Source of the DNA: Rhodopseudomonas sp.
Lineage (GTDB): Bacteria; Pseudomonadota; Alphaproteobacteria; Rhizobiales; Xanthobacteraceae
NCBI RefSeq assembly: GCF_013377015.1
Contig: NZ_JACABA010000002.1
Span: 310,001 to 374,000, forward strand
Length of the DNA: 64,000 bases
Reading direction: 5' to 3'
This document shows positions 58,804 to 64,000 of the stretch, one piece after another. Position numbers and translations under genes: made by a program. Under the pieces are notes generated by a model. That model did not search any database, was not told the DNA's origin, and saw only the letters and a program-made list of their open reading frames with translations. How positions within the stretch are numbered: the first letter of the stretch is position 1; each line of letters opens with the position of its first letter.

Positions 58804-59163
58804 ATGTCGAATCGCGGGGAAAGAATGGTCGTGGCCATGAAACTGCGGGGGATGGCCAAACAGCACGCGCTGGCCTTCGCAATGGGCGTCAATGAAAGCA
58901 CCATCACACGCTGGAAGAACAACGGACCGATGTCGGTCGATCACGTCATTCGGCTCTGCAAGGCGCTCGACATATCGTTGGATTGGTTCCTGAACGGCGT
59001 CGGTGGAATCGACGCTCCCGAGCCGGAGCCGGACAAGGTCGGTATCGGCGAGTCGAGCCTGTTGTCCTGCATGAAGCGGGCTGAAACGGCGATGACCGAG
59101 CAGTCCAGGACGTTGCTCGTTGCCTTCATCGAATCGGTCCTGGGCGAAACCGGAACCTTGTGA
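58804..59163 (+). CDS. XRE-type helix-turn-helix regulator
   Basis: A 119-residue DNA-binding protein. The N-terminal HTH spans about 12-60 (KLRGMAKQHALAFAMGVNESTITRWKNNGPMSVDHVIRLCKALDISLDWFLNG), followed by a short acidic linker and a C-terminal helical segment for dimerisation. No ligand domain is seen. ATG 58804. It lies between the RND pump (190 bp upstream) and the orphan 318-aa gene (160 bp downstream), so regulation of either is plausible but unproven. Confidence 0.85.
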   Translation: MSNRGERMVVAMKLRGMAKQHALAFAMGVNESTITRWKNNGPMSVDHVIRLCKALDISLDWFLNGVGGIDAPEPEPDKVGIGESSLLSCMKRAETAMTEQSRTLLVAFIESVLGETGTL

Positions 59164-59169
59164 CGAACG

Positions 59170-59192
59170 GTCCTTGCGGCCAGCGCAAGGAC
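59170..59192 (+). terminator. Hairpin after the XRE gene
   Basis: GTCCTTGCG (59170-59178), loop GCCAG, CGCAAGGAC (59184-59192): a 9-bp perfect stem 6 nt after the stop. The following TTCGGTTGTGG is only mildly T-rich. Separates the XRE gene from the 318-aa protein gene. AT-rich sequence at 59205-59240 (TTGCCT and TATTAA with 19-nt spacing) may contain a promoter for the latter. Confidence 0.55.
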
Positions 59193-59322
59193 TTCGGTTG
59201 TGGCTTGCCTATTATGCAATCTATGGATGTATTAATTCTCGACTGCTTCCCTAGAGTTGCACAATCTCCGGTTGCATTCGACCGGAGGCAACTGGCGCCG
59301 GTTCGGCCGGCAGGAGGTAAAC

Positions 59323-60279
59323 ATGGCAACGACCATTACCATCAACGTCATCAACAAGAGTCTGTCCCTGCAGAATTTCTTCTTCTTCCAGCAGCCTGCG
59401 GAGTATTCCGGCGGCCAGCAGGTCTACACCAACAGCCTCTACACCCAGGCGCTGCTGCCCAACGCCACCTCGGGCGCCCAACTCACCTTCACGATGGTGC
59501 TGCAGTATTACGCCGGGGTCCAACAGCAGGTCACTCCGCCGCAGGTTGGGCAGTCCTCGGGGCAACTGGCCGCGATTCAGGCCATCAATCTGACGCCGGC
59601 TCCTGGCGGCGCGCAAACCAACAACACCACCACCATGACGGTCTCGCCCTCGCTGGGACTGTCGGTACCGGTCTCGACGGTCGGCCCGCAGGCGGGCTCG
59701 TTCCGCATCGTGACGCCGATCTTCAATCCGGCGCTGACCGCCTACAATGCCGGATCGGCGGTGCAGGCGCTGTCGGGCGCGATCACGCTGTCGAACTTTG
59801 TGACCGCTCAGCCGAACACCAACCTCGACTGTCAGCCCGTCATCAAATTCTACGTGCAGACCGGAACGTATACGCCCGGCACGGTGATGAATTTCACCAG
59901 TTCGTCGATCAATGCCGCGATCTGCGATGCAACCCCGGGCTATACGACGTTCAACGTGACCTACAATCTGAACGGGACCTGGACAATCCAAAGCATGGCG
60001 GTGGAACGACTGGCCGACGGCAGCATGGGCCTGGTCGAGAAAGCCCGCCATTCGACCGGACCTGAGATTTTGGCCAATGCCGAGGTCTGGAACGAGGCCG
60101 GCTCCGCGGTGATCTCCACCGGCAGTGCCGCGAACTTCAATCCGCCGACCACGATCACCAACCTCAGCAACCCGGGCGGACTTGCGGTGTTCAACGAATA
60201 TCAGATCGGCCCAACCGGCGGCCAGCGTCGCGGTGCCATGTGCACCGGGCTCGCGGGCACGACGGGCACGTTTTCCTAG
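59323..60279 (+). CDS. Orphan 318-residue Thr/Asn/Gln-rich protein of unknown function
   Basis: I do not recognise this protein. It is rich in Thr, Asn, Gln, Ala and Gly with few charged residues and only two or three Cys. No signal peptide or membrane helix is obvious: the start MATTITINVINKSLSLQNFFFFQQPAEYSGG reads as a beta strand plus aromatic patch. The composition resembles beta-structured surface or fibre-type proteins rather than enzymes. A very good Shine-Dalgarno AGGAGGT lies 4 nt before ATG 59323, pointing to strong translation. It follows an XRE regulator gene and is convergent with the erpA-like gene. Confidence 0.8.
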   Translation: MATTITINVINKSLSLQNFFFFQQPAEYSGGQQVYTNSLYTQALLPNATSGAQLTFTMVLQYYAGVQQQVTPPQVGQSSGQLAAIQAINLTPAPGGAQTNNTTTMTVSPSLGLSVPVSTVGPQAGSFRIVTPIFNPALTAYNAGSAVQALSGAITLSNFVTAQPNTNLDCQPVIKFYVQTGTYTPGTVMNFTSSSINAAICDATPGYTTFNVTYNLNGTWTIQSMAVERLADGSMGLVEKARHSTGPEILANAEVWNEAGSAVISTGSAANFNPPTTITNLSNPGGLAVFNEYQIGPTGGQRRGAMCTGLAGTTGTFS

Positions 60280-60405
60280 CGGCCGCGAGCAACGTCGACG
60301 CTAAGCGACCAAATCGTCACACAACAGCCGGGAGCCTCTCATTGGGGCCCCCGGTCGTTCGCGTTGTATCGCAAAGCAATTCAACGTTGGGGCAGGTGCT
60401 GTTTC

Positions 60406-60738
60406 TCAGATCGAGAAGCTGGTGCCGCAGCCGCAGGACGCGGTGGCATTCGGGTTAACCACCCGGAACGAGGCGCCGATCAGGTCATCGACGAAATCGA
60501 CCTCGGAGCCGGCCAGGAATGGCACCGAATCAGGATCGATCAGCACCACGGCGCTGTCGCGCGCGATCACCAAATCATCATCGGCCTTGGCGCGCTCGAC
60601 GTCGAACTTGTACTGGAAGCCGGAGCAGCCGCCGCCTTCAACGCTGATCCGCAGCATCGCGCCGTCGCCTTCGGATTTCAGGATTTCGCCGATCCGGCGC
60701 GCTGCGCGCTCGCTGATGGTGACGCTGTCGGTGGTCAT
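60406..60738 (-). CDS. erpA: Iron-sulphur cluster insertion protein, A-type (ErpA/HesB family)
   Basis: A-type carrier that delivers Fe-S clusters to apo-enzymes. The 110-residue protein has the three ligand Cys residues: Cys38 in GGGCSGFQYKF and Cys102/Cys104 in ASCGCGTSF, plus VDFVDDLIGASFRVVNPNA. ATG 60738 gives the short family-standard N terminus; the frame is open to 60783. Divergent from dgt. A hairpin-like GC palindrome (CCGGGAGCC with GGCCCCCGG, one mismatch) is in the convergent 126-bp spacer. Confidence 0.93.
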   Translation of the reverse strand: MTTDSVTISERAARRIGEILKSEGDGAMLRISVEGGGCSGFQYKFDVERAKADDDLVIARDSAVVLIDPDSVPFLAGSEVDFVDDLIGASFRVVNPNATASCGCGTSFSI

Positions 60739-60837
60739 GACGTCGCTCCGCACGCCGGGGCCGCGTTTTGATTTCCCCGTCAACCATAGTTAAGTGCGCC
60801 GAGCGATGGAATCAAATGGATAAGGGATAAAGCCAGC

Positions 60838-62052
60838 GTGTCGGTCGGAATGGCAGCTCCCCGCGCCGTCTATGGCTGCGATCCGGACCGCAGCCGCGGC
60901 CGGCTGTTTGGCGAGCCGCCGAGCAAGACCCGCAGCGTGTTTCGACGCGATTGCGACCGGGTGATCCATTCCACCGCGTTCCGCCGGCTGAAGCACAAGA
61001 CCCAGGTGTTCGTGTTTCACGAGGGCGACCATTATCGTACCCGGCTGACCCATACCCTCGAAGTGGCGCAGATCGCCCGCGCCATCGCCCGCCAGCTCGG
61101 TCTCGACGAGGATCTGACCGAGGCGCTGGCGCTGGCGCACGACCTCGGCCATCCGCCGTTCGGCCATGCCGGCGAGCGCGCGCTGGACCGCTGCCTGAAG
61201 GATCATGGCGGCTTCGACCACAACGCCCAGACCCTGCGCGTGCTGACCGCGCTGGAACATCGCTATCCCCAATTCGACGGGTTGAACCTGAGCTGGGAGA
61301 CGCTCGAGGGGGTGGTGAAGCACAATGGGCCGCTCACCGCCCGCGATGGAGTTCCACTTGAACGCTACCGCGACCGCGGGGTGCCGGTCGGGATCGCCGA
61401 TTTCAATCGGAAATTCGACCTTGAGCTGTCGAGCTTCGCCTCACTCGAGGCCCAGGTCGCAGCGCTTGCCGACGACATCGCCTATGACGCCCACGACATC
61501 GACGACGGCCTGCGCGCTGGGCTATTCTGCGTCGATGATCTCAAATGCATGCCGCTAACGGCGGAGATCATCGCCGGGATCGCGCAGCGTTTTCCGATGC
61601 TGGACGAAAGCCGGCGCGGCGCCGAACTGGTGCGCGAGCTGATCTCCTATCTGATCGGCGCGGTAACCGCCGAAGCGCGCCGGCGCCTCGACCAGGCGCA
61701 GCCGCGGTCGGTCGAGGACGTCCGCAACCAGAGCCGGGCGCTGATCGCGTTTCCGCCCGAGGCCGCGGCGGCGGAGGCCGAGATCAAGGCGTTCCTGAAA
61801 AAACGGATGTACCGCCATGACCGGGTGATGGCGGTGATGCGGGATGCCGAACAGATCGTGGTCGAGCTGTTTGCACGATATCGGGAGCGGCCGGCGGATT
61901 TGCCGACGGAATGGCTGCCGGCGGCCGGCGTCGACGCGGAGTCCGAGACCGACCGGCTGCGCCGGATCTGCAATTTCATCGCCGGCATGACCGACCGTTT
62001 CGCGATGACCGAGCATCAGCGGCTTTTTGACTTGACCCCGGATTTGCGTTAG
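60838..62052 (+). CDS. dgt: Deoxyguanosinetriphosphate triphosphohydrolase-like HD protein
   Basis: Hydrolyses dNTPs to nucleoside plus triphosphate. The 404-residue protein has the HD-domain ligands: [15 protein letters not shown] and [16 protein letters not shown], plus the later HD segment near [17 protein letters not shown]. The N-terminal [24 protein letters not shown] leads into the conserved [23 protein letters not shown] 60838 is the likely start; ATG 60850 is an alternative. erpA-like divergent gene and argS downstream is the usual alphaproteobacterial order. Confidence 0.95.
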   Translation: MSVGMAAPRAVYGCDPDRSRGRLFGEPPSKTRSVFRRDCDRVIHSTAFRRLKHKTQVFVFHEGDHYRTRLTHTLEVAQIARAIARQLGLDEDLTEALALAHDLGHPPFGHAGERALDRCLKDHGGFDHNAQTLRVLTALEHRYPQFDGLNLSWETLEGVVKHNGPLTARDGVPLERYRDRGVPVGIADFNRKFDLELSSFASLEAQVAALADDIAYDAHDIDDGLRAGLFCVDDLKCMPLTAEIIAGIAQRFPMLDESRRGAELVRELISYLIGAVTAEARRRLDQAQPRSVEDVRNQSRALIAFPPEAAAAEAEIKAFLKKRMYRHDRVMAVMRDAEQIVVELFARYRERPADLPTEWLPAAGVDAESETDRLRRICNFIAGMTDRFAMTEHQRLFDLTPDLR

Positions 62053-62102
62053 GCGGCGGCCGAAGGCCGCAGCTTCGGCGTAATCCCGGTCCCGTCAGGT
62101 TC

Positions 62103-63896
62103 ATGATCAATCCAGACCAGCCACCGCATCCATTCGCCAACGTGCTCGCGCGCGTCCATGCCGTCTGCGCCGGCCTGATTGCCGAGGGCGTGCTGCCGGC
62201 CGGCATCGATCTGGCACGGGTGGTAGTCGAGCCGCCGAAAGACGCCTCCCATGGCGACATGGCCAGCAACGCCGCGATGGTGCTGGCCAAGGAGGCCAAG
62301 GCCAAGCCGCGCGACCTCGCCGAAAAGATCGCCGAGAAGCTCCGCGCCGACGAGTTGATCGCCGCGGTGGAAATCGCCGGTCCCGGTTTCATCAACCTGA
62401 CGCTGAAACCGAAGGTCTGGTCGGACGCGCTGCGCGCGATTCTCGATGCCGGCGCAGCCTATGGCCGGAGCGACATCGGCGCGCGGGAAAAGGTCAACGT
62501 CGAATACGTCTCGGCCAATCCGACCGGGCCGATGCATGTCGGCCATTGCCGCGGGGCGGTGTTCGGCGACGCGCTGGCAAGCCTGCTGGATTTCGCCGGC
62601 TACGACGTCACCCGCGAATACTACATCAACGACGCCGGCGCCCAGGTCGACGTGTTGGCGCGCTCCGCCTACCTGCGCTACCGCGAGGCGCTCGGCCAAG
62701 ACATCGGTGCGATCCCGGAAGGGCTGTATCCGGGCGACTATCTGAAGCCGGTGGGGCAGGCGCTCGCGGCCGAGCAAGGCGACAAGCTGTTAGGCCAGCC
62801 GGAGCCGGAATGGCTACCCTTGGTGCGCGCCAAGGCGATCGCGATGATGATGGAGGAGATCCGGGGCGATCTCGCCGCGCTCAACATCACCCATGAGGTG
62901 TTCTTCTCCGAGCGCTCGCTGATCGACGGTGATGTCAACCGCGTCGCTGCGACCATCGACTTCCTGCGCGCCAAGGGCGACGTCTATCAGGGCCGGTTGC
63001 CGCCGCCGAAGGGCGCCCCGGTCGAGGACTACGAGGATCGCGAACAGACCCTGTTCCGCGCTACCGCCTATGGCGACGACGTCGACCGGCCGCTGCTGAA
63101 ATCGGACGGCGCCTATACCTATTTCGCCTCCGACATCGCCTATCACAAGACCAAGTTCGATAGTGGCTTTCGTAACATGGTCGACGTCTGGGGCTCCGAT
63201 CACGGCGGCTATATCAAGCGGATGCAGGCGGCGATCAAGGCGGTCACCGAAGGTCAGGCCGCGCTCGACGTCAAGATCGTGCAACTGGTGAAGCTGCTGC
63301 GCAACGGCGAGCCGGTGAAGATGTCGAAGCGCTCCGGTGACTTCGTCACCCTGCGCGAGGTGGTGGACGAGGTCGGCTCCGACGCCGTCCGCTTCATGAT
63401 GCTGTTCCGCAAGAACGACGCGGTGCTGGATTTCGACCTCGCCAAAGTGATCGAGCAGTCCAAAGACAATCCAGTGTTCTACGTCCAGTACGGCCACGCC
63501 CGCGGCCACTCGATCTTCCGCAATGCGCGCGAAGTTGTGCCGGATCTGCCGGAGGAGGCGCAGGCGCGGGTGGCGTATTTGCGCAGCGCAGCGGTGGAGC
63601 GGCTGACCGACCCCACCGAACTGGATCTGCTGCGACGGCTGGCACTGTTCCCGCGCACTGTGGAGGCCGCGGCGCTGGCCCACGAGCCTCACCGGGTCGC
63701 CTTCTACCTTTATGATCTCGCCAGCGAATTTCACGCGCTATGGACGCGGGGGCGCGATTTGCCTCATTTACGCTTCATTATCAATAATGATGCAGAGATA
63801 ACAAAGGCGCGATTGGCGATGGTCCAGGGCGTCGTCTCGGTTCTGGCATCGGGGCTCGCCGTTCTCGGCGTGCAGGCGCCGGACGAGATGCGATAG
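62103..63896 (+). CDS. argS: Arginyl-tRNA synthetase
   Basis: Charges tRNA-Arg. The 597-residue class I enzyme has an N-terminal Add-1 domain (about 1-100), [24 protein letters not shown] with the HIGH variant HVGH, the KMSKS variant [16 protein letters not shown], and the DALR anticodon-binding domain ending [20 protein letters not shown] 62103 starts the conserved N terminus. 50 nt after dgt. The remaining 104 bp of the window (63897-64000) hold no complete gene. Confidence 0.97.
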   Translation: MINPDQPPHPFANVLARVHAVCAGLIAEGVLPAGIDLARVVVEPPKDASHGDMASNAAMVLAKEAKAKPRDLAEKIAEKLRADELIAAVEIAGPGFINLTLKPKVWSDALRAILDAGAAYGRSDIGAREKVNVEYVSANPTGPMHVGHCRGAVFGDALASLLDFAGYDVTREYYINDAGAQVDVLARSAYLRYREALGQDIGAIPEGLYPGDYLKPVGQALAAEQGDKLLGQPEPEWLPLVRAKAIAMMMEEIRGDLAALNITHEVFFSERSLIDGDVNRVAATIDFLRAKGDVYQGRLPPPKGAPVEDYEDREQTLFRATAYGDDVDRPLLKSDGAYTYFASDIAYHKTKFDSGFRNMVDVWGSDHGGYIKRMQAAIKAVTEGQAALDVKIVQLVKLLRNGEPVKMSKRSGDFVTLREVVDEVGSDAVRFMMLFRKNDAVLDFDLAKVIEQSKDNPVFYVQYGHARGHSIFRNAREVVPDLPEEAQARVAYLRSAAVERLTDPTELDLLRRLALFPRTVEAAALAHEPHRVAFYLYDLASEFHALWTRGRDLPHLRFIINNDAEITKARLAMVQGVVSVLASGLAVLGVQAPDEMR

Positions 63897-64000
63897 GCAG
63901 GGGACGGCCGGTCAGATGGGGATCTGCGGCGGCTTTTGACAGCGGCCATTTCGTTTGCAAGGGCGGGTTGGCGGCTATCCCGAAGGGGCAGCGACATCAC

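Overview
The window is 64 kb of GC-rich, densely coding alphaproteobacterial core chromosome. Protein style and gene content point to the Bradyrhizobium/Rhodopseudomonas group (Nitrobacteraceae): a GlnRS beside GluRS, an ExoR-like Sel1 protein, a class II KdsA, LpxI, and a lexA gene with a GTTC-N7-GTTC operator. This placement is inference from gene content; no database search was possible. There is no rRNA, tRNA, CRISPR array, insertion sequence or phage.

Layout. 1-13.4 kb (+): an envelope-biogenesis run, tsf (partial)-pyrH-frr-uppS-cdsA-dxr-rseP-bamA-lpxD-fabZ-lpxA-lpxI-lpxB, ended by a strong hairpin shared with the convergent gltA. 13.5-22.4 kb: gltA and gltX (-), glnS and comEC (+), an unidentified 8-TM protein (+), and lexA (-). 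22.5-33.3 kb: moeA, then about 5 kb of small stress, signalling and motility-like genes (HAD phosphatase, orphan MotB-like protein, PilZ, Hsp20, a Zn-ribbon protein), then ppiD-trpD-trpC-moaC and a second lpxD, all on the minus strand. 33.6-44.6 kb (mostly +): stress protein, tpiA, secG, pyrG, a NIPSNAP protein, kdsA, MFS transporter, queF (-), eno, quinone oxidoreductase-like protein, LysE exporter (-), FMN reductase. 44.7-51.0 kb (+): ftsB and the pyruvate dehydrogenase cluster pdhA-pdhB-pdhC-(two small ORFs)-lpdA. 51.1-64 kb: DUF4337-like protein, an uncertain ORF, exoR-like gene, xthA (-), an RND efflux pair, an XRE regulator, an unidentified 318-aa protein, erpA-like gene (-), dgt and argS.

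The genes cooperate mainly in envelope construction: undecaprenyl phosphate, CDP-diacylglycerol, isoprenoid precursors, outer-membrane assembly, lipid A and Kdo. The second theme is the glycolysis to TCA link: tpiA, eno, the PDH complex and gltA. Nucleotide metabolism, three aminoacyl-tRNA synthetases, molybdopterin synthesis and SOS control are interleaved.

I see no clearly new multi-gene system. The points most worth a second look are a palindromic repeat carried in frame inside pdhB, two unequal lpxD copies (one coupled to moaC), the orphan 318-aa protein next to an XRE regulator, an 8-TM protein between comEC and lexA, an orphan MotB/PilZ pair, and an operator-like palindrome plus hairpin ahead of pyrG.
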